Position numbers and translations under genes: made by a program. Of a DNA stretch of 64,000 nt, positions 23,060 to 34,796 are shown piece by piece (the first letter of the stretch is position 1; the number at the start of each line of letters is the position of its first letter). Under the pieces are notes generated by a model that was not told where the DNA came from, searched no databases, and saw only the letters and a program-made list of their open reading frames with translations. Source of the stretch: Hygrocybe punicea (lineage: Eukaryota > Basidiomycota > Agaricomycetes > Agaricales > Hygrophoraceae); the NCBI GenBank assembly GCA_963556145.1, contig OY744461.1:7574891-7638890 (forward strand). Direction: 5' to 3'.

Positions 23060-23950
23060 GTTGATGGCTCGAGGGCGGCGAGGACTACTTGTACGGCGTC
23101 ACGACGGATGATGTGTGGTCCTGGGATGCGGTACGAGGCGGCGGGTGGCTCAACGGGGACGTGAGCGGCCGGGGATGTCGAGTACGGGGGACACGAAGAA
23201 GGATGACGTGGTGACGCGTGAGGGGTCGATGACGGCGAGGATGGCTCGTGAGGGCTCGCGAGTGGTGTCGTGGGGCTGTAGGAAACGGTACGAGGCAACG
23301 GGAAGGTCCAACGAGGGCGTAAGCGGCCGGAGACGTCGACTTAGCTGGGGCACGAAGCCGGGTGACGTGGCGCGGCGTGGGGCATCGATAATGGCGAGGA
23401 CGGCCTGTACTGGCTTACGAACGACGGTGTGGGGCTCTGGGAGGCTGTACGAAGCGGCGGATGGTCCAACGAGGACGTGAGCGGCCGGGGATGTCGAGTA
23501 CGTGGGGACACGAGGAAGGATGACGTGGTGATGCGTTGGGCGTTGAGAACGGCTCGTGAGGGCTCGCAGCTGGCGTCGTGGGGCCATAGGAAGCGGTGCG
23601 AGGCGACGGGGAGGTCCAACGAGGGCGTAAGCGGCCGGGATGTCGAATAGGCGGGGGCACGAAGCGGGGTGACGTGGGACACTGTGGGAGCGTCGATAAC
23701 GGCGAAGACGACTCGTGTGGGCTCGCGAAGGGCGCTGTGGGGACTCGGAGAGCCATACGAGGCTGCGTGGGGGTAGCAACGAGGGCGTGAGCGGCCGGGT
23801 ATGTCGAATAGGCGGGTGCATGAGCTGGGATGACGTGGCGACGCGTTGGGGACTCGATAATGGCGGAGACGGCTCGTAAGACCTTGCGAATGGCGTCGTG
23901 AGGCTGTAGCACGGTGTTGAGGGCTCGATCGCGGCGGGGCTGCTCGCACA
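23060..23950. repeat. ~157-bp tandem repeats in the LARD interior
   Basis: The marker GTGAGCGGCCGGGGATGTCG or close variants recurs at about 23161, 23320, 23477, 23628 and 23787 (period 151-159 bp). Open minus-strand frames of up to 364 codons cross this GC-rich array. Because the period is not a multiple of three, all frames are low-complexity Pro/Ser/Arg and are not supported as genes. Confidence 0.75.
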
Positions 23951-24604
23951 GACTCGTGAAAGGCGCTGACGTGTTTTGCTGGTAACTTCGCGGGCTCAGA
24001 CGATGGGGGCGTGTCAGGGCTTGTATTCGGTGACAAGTGCGAGTTCTTAGACGCGAGCGGCTGGGGGTGCACAGGCTAAACCCGTTGCATGGCGCTCCGT
24101 CTGTTCCGAGTCGTGTTTGACGCACGAGTGTTGTTGGGCGGGTCGTTGGGGCTTTCCGGTCGCGGTTTTTCGACGGTTATCGGTGGGGAGTGGGATTCCG
24201 AGCGTGTTGGGGATCTATAAACGAGCGTGGATGGTGGATGTGACGAGGTTCGAGTCGTTGAGCGACAAACGAGGGCGTATCGGGTCGTGGCTGTGCAAGG
24301 TTCCTAAAGCGGTAAACGGCCGTTGGGTCGGCCGCGCAAGAGCGGGTTCGAAGTTGGACGTGATACTAGACAATCGTAGTCGTTAAAGAAGAGAAAATAT
24401 TATGAGAATCAAACCCAAATGATAGTGTGGCAGTTGGCGATTGGATTGTCGAGGCATCGGATGTCGGATGTAAAGAGGTCGGGTAACGGGAGTCGGATGT
24501 GTAGAGTGCTGCGGCAAGGGTTATTTCGAAATGACGAAAGGAAAGTGTAGGGTTATGGAATGAATGAATGATGACACTGAATTATCCTCGCAGTGGGCTC
24601 CAGA

Positions 24605-25504
24605 TGTAGATGCGGGTTCTTGGTGGCTTCGGAACTATATAAAGAAGAAATAATAATAATCCTAACCAGAGGGTGTCAGCGTAGAAGTGACTGGATAAAT
24701 CAGTGTCGGGAATAGAAGTAAAAAGAAGGGAATGTTAGTAAAAGTAAAGCCGCCGCGTAAAACTGGACTAATAACGACGAAGCCGGCGATGAACGGAGTG
24801 AAAACGGACAAATAATAAAGAACCCGACGATGCCGATGATGTCGGGTACGGCGGGTCGGGTCGGGTCGGGTTGGAAACGATGAACGAATATATGGAAACA
24901 ACGATAAAGACGACGAAGTGAACTATAAAAAGCTAAGGATCTACATGGATGAGCATTTGAAGGGATTAAAAGGTGATTCTGACTAAAGGGAAACGGGGAC
25001 TAATGGTATCTTATTTTGTACGGTCGTCGGGGACCGTTTTTATAGTACAGGAAACAGTAATCTACTTTCGGACATGTCTACTTCGGCCGATGGTAAGCTA
25101 CAAAGAAAGGTTGGAATGGGGATGTGGAAAGGGGGGTTGCAAAGCAACGAAGACAGGAAATGGAGGGGAAAACGAATATGCAAGGAAAAGATCTAGAAAG
25201 TCCTACATATCTCCGAAAGGACGAGGGGATGCATAAATAAAGTAAATCCGAAGTCGGGGATTGAGTCCGAAGAGATCCATCTCCTGGAATTGGAACTCCG
25301 AGGCGTTTGAGGCTGCTGGATTTAGCCCAAAAGCGGCCGTCACAAAGCGGCATGTGTTGGGTTATGTCGGTCACGTCGGGTCACGTCATGTCACGTCACG
25401 TCGGGTTACGTTGGGTTCGAATGCAAGTCGAATGGCGGCAACGGGTTGGTCCAGATTCGTGATATATTGATGATACGGACTCAGAGGGACGTCGACCCTC
25501 TACA
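24605..25504 (-). repeat. Right LTR of the LARD-like element
   Basis: 900 bp. In minus-strand orientation this is the 5' LTR. The primer-binding-site candidate lies directly next to it at 24585-24604. Confidence 0.85.
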
Positions 25505-26364
25505 ACGTTCATTTATCCTTTTCCATCCATAACCTTGATACCTCCCACACTCATTTACAACAATACCCTTTCTTGGACAATTACCAACATCAGGTGGACT
25601 GCATTGTTCCACACACAGGACAAGACATCGCCCCTCGATACGTCATTGACACAAACATCATCATCTGGTACAACTTATGCTGTTCGCATGTCTGACCTCG
25701 ACTAGCCCACTGTCTTAGTTGGTTTTCCCTCTATACATTCCTTTGTTTTCTTTCATACTAACCGTGCTGCTATATCCACACTACCTCAAGACACTCCCTT
25801 CACCAATCCCACACTGGACGATACCCCTCTTTGACCCGACTGTGCATTGCACTTGCCAGACTGCACATTTGCCCATTATAGCAAGTGTAGACCCCGAATA
25901 GGCAATTCTGTGCATCACACGATCCGATGACAAATCATCCGAGTCATCCAAACCTCTTCTATCCTCAATGACACCCAGGCCTCCAGTTGGATCGCGAGAA
26001 CATCGACATGAGGATGCCTCATGTATGCCTCATGGTGAACATATGGTGTAGTTGGACATGTTGTCGCTTCATGGTTGTATTCCCATTTACCTCCCCTCAA
26101 GATCAGTCACTATATCTACTGTTCTTGTTGTTGGTTCGGACCTTTTCTTCTTTCTTTTCCTTACGTTTAGTCTGGTTCTTGGGGCAGACTCATCTTGTAT
26201 TGGGTAACCCCCACAGCTCGCAATGACATCAGACCTTGACCCCCCCTCTTAGCAGTGTTGTCTTAGCTGTAAGCAATAATGAAAGCTGCTCTTCTCTCCT
26301 CTGGAAACCACCTCCCAGTTAAGTTGATTGTTGCCGGAGACCGCTGCAGAAGCGATCCGTAACA

Positions 26365-28218
26365 GAAGTAGAGAGGGGGACAGGAGGAAAGACCTATGTA
26401 CTGAGAGACAGGAAATGAAGATATTAGATACAGGACTATATACATACTGATTCTGGTTTGTTAGGTACACTGCATCATCAATAGGAATGATTCTGGAGAT
26501 GGAATCTGGAGCAAAACTGAGGGAAAAGAGTGGTATCAAGTGGAATTGATGATATCAGAGTGGAAATGGATGGGAATGGTGTGGGACATGATGAGGATAT
26601 GGATCCACTGTAGAGGCTCCAGATTGTGTGGATCTGTTTCCTCTTCATATTCCACTCTGTTCCTGTCCATTTCCAATCCAATATCATTGATTCTGCCCAA
26701 TTCCGGTCCTCTCTAATGATGCTGCTCTGGATTCCAACTCCAGAATTGTTCCTGCTCACGATGTGATGTTCCTAATGACCCAGAAATAGTGTGTTTCTAT
26801 TTGTATATCATATATCTTTGTTTCCTGTTCCCTAGTACATAGCACCCACCTCCCATCCTCCTCTCCACTCGTCCCCTATCACTTTCAGCCTTCACTTGTA
26901 GCACATAGTTACTTACAGTAGTATAAAAGTTGTACATTTACACTACAAAACCATATAGAAGAATACAGGTTATCATTCCACTGCACAAGTTATCATTGCA
27001 CTTTAGTTCTATACTCTTTGGCCTTTCCCCTTACTTCCCCTTTGTTCCAGAACCCCTGGATTCGGGTTGGATTGATTAGACTGCTCGATAGAAAACTAAA
27101 CTCCTCAGATAACTTCTTAGCTGATCTCCCCTTTCTGTAGATTCCCATCCAGATCTATACTGACACTCACTGTCACACCAGTTTAGACCAAACTGAAACC
27201 ACTGGTTTTGGTTTTGGTTTTGGTTTGGGAATTTCAGCTGAGACCGAACCGTTCAGTCTCCAGTTTGAAGATTTGGCTGCAGGCCGAAACAGTTTCAAAC
27301 TGAGTTTGAACCACAAACCGACAGTCCTAAGTTGGCCATTTGGCTGATTTCCAAAGTCACCAAAGTCAATCTGCAACCACCAACAATGCCCACAACATAT
27401 GCCAAATGAGAACAATGCAGCACCTGTGGTGGACAAAATGGGTGGCAGGGAGTACCCTGCCACATATGTTTCATTTTATTGTATTTATTCAACACTAACT
27501 CACACTTACAGAAAGTTACCAGTCAATGGCCACCACCACCACTTCGACGATGACGACGACAATGATGATGATGACAATGATACAGTTTCTACATTTATGA
27601 CCAAGGATGAAGAGGTAATAAAAGAGGAACATGTCGCAAAGGTGCGAACGGTACTTGGGACACTCCCAACAGTAATGCAATGAAACACGTGATCAAAGAA
27701 ATATACACAGACAAATGCAAGATGATGTGATGTCATAATGCAGTGATAACAAAGGTTGGAAGACTTAGCTGGATGTCCTAGATGACAGCGCAATACATGG
27801 TGTTGATGCAACAAGACAAAGATTCTCTGCTACGACTTAGGTCATGATAGCGGAGAGTATGCAATGAGAAGAGATGCAGATTGAGTGGCAATGATTGGTT
27901 TTTTAGAGCTACAACACAAACTGGTATAGAGGGGAGAACTGGGTTCTTCATTCTTTTTGCTACGACAGGACATTCTTTATACTTTAAAAGGATAGGGGTT
28001 TAAGGGTGGATGAATGAAATAGAAACACGGTGAGATATCGCATGAAAGTGACGAAATGGCAACAGAATAACAAAGGATTTCAAATAAGGCAAATATCACA
28101 TGAAAGTCAGTGAAAGGAAGAGAAGAGACCGGGCGAATTACATTTCTTGCATCGGACTCGGTGTCTGAATGTGTAGGACATGTTTAACGGTGGTGGTTCA
28201 TCATGTTGAGACTGGGTC
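26365..28218. other. No gene recognised; repeat debris
   Basis: Mixed AT-rich sequence. 27200-27225 has a GGTTTT run (about four units) and 27525-27590 is a CAC/GAC triplet patch encoding Asp/His runs. Short frames show no family. A GGTTTGG-type segment at 27180-27330 resembles the internal sequence of the hAT-like element at 56582 but has no clear ends. Confidence 0.4.
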
Positions 28219-28222
28219 ACGT

Positions 28223-29117
28223 TGTAGAGGGTCGACATCCCTCTGAGTCCGTATCCTCAATATATTACGAATCCGGACGAACCCGATGCCTCCATTCAAC
28301 TCGCATTCGAACCCAACATAACCCGACGTGACCTGACCTGATGTGACCGATGTGACCCGACACATGCCGCTTTGTGATGGCCGCTTTTGGACCAAATCCG
28401 GCAGCCTCAGAAGCCCCGGAGTTCTAATTATAGGAGATGGATCTCATCGGACTCAATCCCTGACTTCGGACTTACCTTATTTATGCATCCCCTTGTCCTT
28501 TCAGAGATATGTAGGACTTTTTAGATCTTTTCCTTGCATATTCGTTTTCCCCTCCATTTTCCTGTCTTCGTCGCATTGCAACCCCCCTTTCCACATCTCC
28601 ATTCCATCTTTTCTTTGTAGTTTCTATCAGCCAAAGTAGACATGTCCGAAAGTAGCTACACACACATGTACTATAAAAATGGTCCCCGACAACCGTACAA
28701 AAAAATATACCATTAGTCCCCGTTTCCCTCATAGTCAGAACCATTTTAATCACTTCAAATGCTCGTCCTTGTAAACCCTTAGATTATTATAGTTCATTTC
28801 ATCGTCTTTATCATTGTTCCCTTACTCATTCACCGTTTCCAACCCGACCCAACCCAACCCAACCCAACCCAACCCGCCGTACCCGACATTGTCGGCATTG
28901 TCGGGTTCGTTGTTATGTATCCGTTTTCAGTCTGTTCATTGCCGGGTTTGTTATTATTAGTCCAGTTTTACGTGGCGGCTTTACTTTTACTTACATTTCC
29001 TTCCTTTACTATTATCCCTGACACTGATTATCCACAGTCACTTCTATGCTGACACCCCTCTGGTTAGGATCATATTTCTTTATATTGTTCCGAAGCCACC
29101 AAGAACCCGCATCTACA
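28223..29117 (+). mobile_element. Solo LTR of the LARD/gypsy family, TSD ACGT
   Basis: 895 bp, TGTAGAGGG...GCATCTACA, an inverted copy relative to 19616-20515. Flanked by ACGT on both sides (28219-28222, 29118-29121). It is more diverged from the 900-bp LTR pair than they are from each other. Confidence 0.8.
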
Positions 29118-29382
29118 ACGTGGTTAATATATAGGGAGAATGTCAAAGCCATGTGTGCATAACTTGGCATAAGTTGTGCAGGTCATGCATGGTGCATGGA
29201 TGTTTCACATGTATGCTGGACATGGAAGAGTCATAGGAAAGTTAGGAATGGCCATATGAGGGTTTCCATGCCGAGAAGCTGCATATCATTTCTCCTCCTC
29301 ACTGAAATCTTGACTGTCCTCAGTCAATCATGTGAGCTGTGGGAAAGTCATGTGCAAGTTTGACTCATAAACAGAGAGCAAC

Positions 29383-30476
29383 ATGTCAATGTTTGCTAAC
29401 CTTCATCTTCGACTACCACCAACTTGTACAATGCCAAACACCATGATTGAATTTGTTGCCACTGCTCTCAAGGCTCTCAGGATGCATTTGGATGCGAAAC
29501 CCATGGAGGGCGCTGCCAAAGAAGAGTGGGTCACATGGGGGCAGGATTTTGAGGAACTTCTGGTAAGTCATCATAGCTGTGCTAACCATTTCGCTGACTG
29601 CTTCTGAACACCTAGCACAAATTACCTCAAGTTTGAATGAATGATTGGGCCAATGCAGGGAAGCAAGGATGTCAAGGAGATGCGGAGGAGCACCATCATG
29701 GTGCTGGACTTCATTGAGGATGAGAAGGCACTCCAATGGGGTGGGGAGATCTTGCTCCTGAGGCTGCACAGTAAGGTGATGAAGGCTCGAGAAGAAGTGA
29801 TGAAGGCTTGAGAAGAAGTGAAGAAGGTGAGTGAGCAGGCTGAGGTGGAATGGAAAGTGCAGGAAGTGCTTGAAGCCAAGCAGAAGAAGGCCCGTGAGAT
29901 TGAGTTGGAGCAGGCAAGGCTTGCAAAGGAGGCCACAGACAGAGCTGCAGAGAAGAAGGAGCACGCCAAGGTTTGCAAGGAGATCACACAGGAGAAGATG
30001 GCCACGCTGATGATGGAATTGACCAAGGGGGATGGGGACAGTGAGACCGAAGTGGGGACACAGGGAGAAGAGGAGGTGGGGCTTGAAATGGAAGACAAAG
30101 GGCAGGGAGGGCTGTCGAAGAAGTGGAGGAAGGTTGGTTCTGACAAGGGCCTCTGTCAGGTTCAAGGAAAGGTAAGTAGTTGGTAAACTTGTATCCTTCA
30201 CCCATACTCATCAGGAATATGCAGTGTGACCACTGCCATGCAGCAAGGGCCGCCGATGTTGCATGCCTTTTTGATGAGAAGGATCCACAGTGCAAGAGGT
30301 GTTGCAATGCAATGCAAGGGTGTTACTGGAATGGAGTGAACTGGTTGGGGGAGAGGAAGCAAGGGCGGAGCATGCCGAGGAAGCTGGCTCCCAGCAAAGG
30401 TCATGTGGACAAGGGAAAGACAAGGGAAAAGGGAGAGAGAGAAGTGATGCACCCCCCCAAAGTAAGTCACTAGTAT
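29383..30476 (+). pseudogene. Coiled-coil protein with Zn-cluster-like Cys motif, broken
   Basis: Exon-like pieces run 29383-29565 (MIEFVATALKALRMHLDAKP), 29660-30172 and 30215-30473. The middle part is a charged helix (EVEWKVQEVLEAKQKKAREI and on) followed by an acidic stretch. The last part has CDHCHAARAADVACLF, then CKRCCNAMQGCYW, a Cys pattern like the fungal Zn(II)2Cys6 cluster. Such proteins are multicopy in basidiomycete genomes, probably repeat-borne. An in-frame TGA near 29811 breaks the coiled coil: two adjacent copies read GATGAAGGCTCGAGAAGAAG and GATGAAGGCTTGAGAAGAAG, so the stop is a CGA to TGA change. Confidence 0.5.
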
Positions 30477-30534
30477 GATTGGTTATTAAACACGCTGAAT
30501 GATCATTGTAGCCTATACTTGTACCTAGGCAATG

Positions 30535-31320
30535 GCATGGGTGTGGGTAACCCGCATGGGTTGTGGGTATGAAAAGACAGTGGCAATGACATCCATCAGC
30601 AAGGAGACTATTCGGGTACAGCAAGGTCACATGGGGATGTTTCCATGGTTGGTCTGGATTATTCTAGAAGGATAAAGAGAAAACATGTCATATTCATGCA
30701 ACTCTGATGTACTCTGATGTGATGAACTCCGGCCATCTCCACTCCAGACTTTTCCATTTCATTCTTATCTCATCTTCTTTTGCACTCCTATCTGTCTCCC
30801 CCCTTTTGTTTACTTGTCACTGTATGTAGCAACCTTTTGTCTCTTTTATCTTTCTCCTAACTCCAGTACTCCTGCCAGAGTTCCTATTATCTTTTCATCA
30901 CCAAGGACATAACAATTAGTTTACTAGTATATAAGCTAGAACTACTATGTTCTGTATCTTTGTTCTGAAAATTGACTAGAGTACCCTCTGTCTCCTTTGC
31001 TCTCAAACTTAAGGCTTTGCCTTAAGCTCACTATCCTCCATCCTTAGTCTGGACCTCTGGACTAACTCTGCTCCACTTCGTGCCTACTCAGTACGGCTTA
31101 AGGAAGTAGTTAACCTACTTCAAGAGTTCGCACCTCCGATCCTCCAACGAACTCCACTCCATCTGGAGTTGTCTGCATGACTCTAACAAAACAAGAACAA
31201 GAATGAACAACAATATCCAAAAGAAGACAAAGGACAAATGAAAATGAAAAAGGAAGGTATGGTAATATGAAATCATCATGGCAGGCATTAGAGTTGGAAG
31301 TGGGGTTGGAAAATGTAACA
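30535..31320 (-). mobile_element. Family A LTR fragment, copy 3, minus
   Basis: The minus strand from 31320 starts TGTTACATTTTCCAACC and stays co-linear with 16336 onward until about 30560, where similarity ends. It is interrupted by the solo LTR at 30686-31189. Confidence 0.65.
30686..31189. mobile_element. 504-bp solo LTR, TSD AAACA
   Basis: It starts TGTCATATTCATGC and ends CATGACTCTAACA, with perfect 5-bp duplications AAACA at 30681-30685 and 31190-31194. Removing it restores the family A LTR sequence (AAGAGAAAACAAGAACAAG). Orientation and superfamily (copia-like by size) are uncertain. Confidence 0.75.
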
Positions 31321-31375
31321 CTTATCTTATCTCCATCTTCTCTCTGAAGTAAAATCTTCCACTTATCACATTGCA

Positions 31376-32221
31376 TAATAACACTTCTTTGTTTTATTTC
31401 ATGCTGACTTCACTGCTATACTACCCCAGGACACTCCCTTCACAAATCCCACACTGCATAATGCCTTTCTCAAACCTGACCAATGCCATACACTTGCCAG
31501 ATCACCTACTTGCCAATTGCAGCAAGTGTATGCTCCAAATCAGTAATGCTGTATATCACATGATCTTATGACAGATCATCTAAGTCATCTGGACCTTCTC
31601 GATCCCCCAATGACATCCAGGCCTCCAGTTGGATCACAAGAGCATTGAGATGAGGATGCCTCATATCTGCATCATGATGAGCACATGTCATAGTTAGACA
31701 TGCTGTAGTGTCATGACTGGACTTCTCTATGACTGCCCTCAAGGCCAGTCACTATTTGTATTGTTCTTGTAGTTGGTTTGGACTTGTTCTTCTTTTCCTT
31801 TTCTTACATTTAGTCTGGTTTTTGGGCTAACCCATCTGGCTTTGGGTAACCTCCACAGCTTGCACTAGACCTCAAAACCCTCTCATAGCAGTATTGTCTT
31901 AGGTGTTAGTCTGGAAGCAATAGGAAAGCTGCTTTTCCTCCATCTGAAACTGACCCCTAGTCAAGTTGATTGTTGCCAAAGCCTGCTGTTGAAGTGATCT
32001 AACAGTTTCCTTTTTTCTCCTCCTTACATTTAGTCCAGTTTTTGGGCTGACCCATCTGGTTTTTGGTAACCCCCCATAGTTTGCTGTAATACTAGACCTT
32101 GAACACTCCTCTTTAGCAGTGTTGAATTAGCTATAAGCAACAATGAAGCTGATTTTCTCCCCACTGGAGCCCCTAGTTAAGTTGATCATTGCTGGAGCCC
32201 ACTGTTGAAGTGATCCATAAC
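31376..32221 (+). repeat. Family A LTR 3' fragments, two in tandem
   Basis: 31376-32003 matches the second half of the LTR at 16336-18102, ending GTGATCTAACA. 32007-32221 repeats the last ~215 bp, ending GTGATCCATAACA. Confidence 0.6.
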
Positions 32222-33870
32222 ACATATGAGAATGATCTTCAGTTCTATTGTCCTTGCTTGCACAAACTCTGGTAAAATAGTTAATAACATCCTCCCAGGC
32301 ATCAATGTCCACCATACTTGATTCCAATAGTCACCTGATACCAACTACTTCTTATTTCTACCTGTTGTCATCTGTAAGTCATAATTGTTATCTGATCAAT
32401 AAAACTACACATATGATATACAACTTACTGCTTTGTCAATTTCCCTTTCCTTCTCTACCTCCACCAATAATACCAGCTTGCTACTCAACACCTTTGATCA
32501 CCTTGTCAAAATGACTGCACTTCCTTCTCTGCCTCAACCACTCTCTAATCCTCCACCAGTTGCACTTCTATTGCCACCAAATGATCCTAATGTGCATCTG
32601 CCCACTGCACCAGTCTTCTCCCCTACCATGCACAATGTGCTCAAAGCTCAATTGTACCACAGGAGTGTGGATGTGAACATTGGTATGAATATCACAGTGG
32701 TTGTTCTGTGTTAAATTCTAAATAGGTTTCTAGCTAGGTGGCCTCTAGTGTGTAATGTATGCTCAACAATCACTACAACGCTATTCTGTATGAGCACAGT
32801 GTTGTCACACAAGTGATGGCAGTGGCAGCAGCTGGCCCTAAGGTACCTTATCACCTTCAAAGGAATGTTGTCTGACTTCATCCACAGCTGTAGCACCACC
32901 ATGGTTCCAAACTGTGATGCAGCGACTTTGGATGGATATATGGAATGATATCAGAAATGATATCAGGGCTGATATACTCCCCAATATTAAGTGATATATA
33001 AGCAGTTGGGCTAGACACTAAATCTAAACACAATTACTGGTAATAGGTGTGAAGAAAGTGAAGATGTAGGTCTACAAACTTCAATATAGTATAGAAGTTG
33101 AAAACTACTACAACAAAGGTCACTGATCAAGAATGTACTTAGGCAATCAAGTATGAATCATGAAAAATCACATGGAAAACTGACCTGAAACACTTGGAAA
33201 GAAACACTATCCTATAACAAAGGAAGGAGAAAGGGGGCAAGAGGAAGAAAGAAATTAATTCTACTAAAATAGCTAATTCATCCAGGAACTAAGTAAGTGA
33301 AAGGTAAACATTTGCCTGACAACAGGGAGATTGGTTCAATTTGAAGTTTTCTTGGTAGTATTTCATGACTTTGTTAGAGACAATCATGAGACTATTCAGA
33401 GGTCAGAGTTGTAATTGTAAGCAATTGTGAATTCAAGAAGCACCAAGGCTGTTTCAATGAATAGCTAGAAGGTGTCTGATATCTTGATTTAGAGCTCAGA
33501 ATAGCCAAGTGTGTATTAGCAGGAATGCTCTTATTCTAAATTTTTCAAATACATTTATTCTGACTTCGATAGTTAATAAACCAGTGTTAGGGCAATTAAA
33601 CTGTGATGTCATTTGAGATTGTTCCCTTTATCCACTACTGCACTCTGTGAATACAATTGAAAACCTTGATGGAATACAGCTTGTTGCATATCTAACTAGC
33701 TATAGGTCATTTCTGTATCTGTGGTGCAAATTCATATGTCACCAATTGCTTGGGAAAGGAGATCTTGAAGAAGAAAGTTGGAGTTGCTGTGTGATGTGAA
33801 TTAGTTCTTTTGTTATACCCACTAGAATTTTATTATCTTGGCCTGAACTGAAGGTTGATCTCTGAAGGCA
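32222..33870. other. No gene recognised
   Basis: AT-rich, with short frames only and no repeat ends identified. Confidence 0.4.
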
Positions 33871-33877
33871 GTGATAT

Positions 33878-34210
33878 GTGTACCATGTGAATGACTTCAT
33901 AGAAGTGATAACAAATGAGGACCATAATAACAATGCAAGTTGGGCTTGGGGACACTCTCCAAACTGACATGAAGATGCACAATGATCTGCATGACAATAT
34001 CAAGGAGTTGCAATGTAGCACAACTACACATGAAGATCAGACATGAGGCCAAATCACTTAGCTACTCATCCAATAAGATGATCACAATGCTGACAAGATA
34101 TGTCATATATAAGTTTCGAAGGTGCATACAATTGCATGAGACAAAGGTCATAGTAGATGGTAGTTTAGAACTTAAGCATAGCTCTGTAGATGAAGAGGAA
34201 CTATTTTTCT
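33878..34210. repeat. ~330-bp direct repeat, copy 1
   Basis: GTGAATGACTTCATAGAAGTG and the following ~300 bp recur with about 80% similarity at 34797-35110. The two copies flank the ORF remnant at 34342-34725. Confidence 0.6.
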
Positions 34211-34341
34211 TATTATTTAGGATGTATTGAATACTCTTTATATGAGGAATTGAAGGAATTGAAATCTAAATTGATTTTATCCTTTTCTTATTGCTATTTT
34301 CATCATGATTGCTAATAATTACATGTCTATAGTTTTTTTAA

Positions 34342-34725
34342 ATGTGTTCCTTACTTCCTCTATTCCTTGCACAAGTAATCCAAAATCATTCAGTTTATTT
34401 CATATTATCCTTTGGCGGCAATTTGTTTGAAAACCCTAATGAGGCTCAATATTGTGACGAATTTTACCATTGCTTTCACGATGTCACTGCTGGGAGCATT
34501 TGCATATCTCCAGAATTTGCATCGGCGAAAAAGGCCAATGTCACTGGGCATCTAGACTTTTTTATACCTCAATACAAGTGGGGGATTGAAATCACCCGAG
34601 ATAGGCGTGACCTAGTTGGACATTCTGATCATTTTGGAAGCCAGGGTGCTTATAGCACATGTGATGAGGTGAGGCTAATGAGGAAGAATAGTATAGTCCA
34701 TTTCAAGAGTATGGAAGTGATATAA
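34342..34725 (+). pseudogene. PD-(D/E)XK-like domain remnant
   Basis: A 127-codon frame. From ~34435 it reads EAQYCDEFYHCFHDVTAG, ISPEFASAKKANVTGHLDFF, then PQYKWGIEITRDRRDLVGHS and GSQGAYSTCDEVRL. The pattern (Glu, then HLDFFIP, then WGIEITRD) recurs in many uncharacterised basidiomycete proteins and looks like a PD-(D/E)XK nuclease core (Asp...Glu-x-Thr). This is my inference from the motif layout, not a verified family. The N-terminus is not convincing. The usual C-terminal continuation is lost, so it is a fragment. Confidence 0.45.
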
Positions 34726-34796
34726 TCAAAATAGGAAGGTGTTAGTAACTGGTAATCAATCTTGAGGGGTTTCACTGATATGAGTACCATATATGA

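Larger units (their letters stand above)
19616..25504 (-). mobile_element. Non-autonomous LTR element (LARD-like), 5.9 kb
   Basis: It has two 900-bp LTRs (19616-20515 and 24605-25504) with TGTAGA..TCTACA ends and a 4-bp target duplication ACGT (19612-19615, 25505-25508). Sense is the minus strand: next to the right-hand LTR the minus strand reads TCTGGAGCCCACTGCGAGGA, the same primer-binding-site sequence that follows the gypsy LTR at 55658. The 4.1-kb interior has no gag, protease, RT, RNase H or integrase motif. It is filled with tandem repeats (21060-21360 and 23060-23950). Only five differences between the LTRs were noticed, so the insertion is young. Confidence 0.82.
18849..26364 (+). 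mobile_element. Family A LTR, copy 2, split by a nested 5.9-kb element
   Basis: It begins TGTTACATTTTACAAC at 18849 and ends GCGATCCGTAACA at 26364. Its two halves (18849-19615 and 25509-26364) are co-linear with 16336-18102. The 19616-25504 retroelement lies between them with an ACGT duplication. The outer flanks do not show a matching 5-bp duplication (TTCCC left, GAAGT right), so one end is probably recombined. Confidence 0.65.

Noticed and set aside
22204..24125. Long minus-strand open frames (up to 364 codons) in the LARD interior
   Set aside because: They are Pro/Ser/His/Arg low-complexity translations of a GC-rich ~157-bp tandem repeat. Several frames overlap on both strands and none has a retroviral motif.
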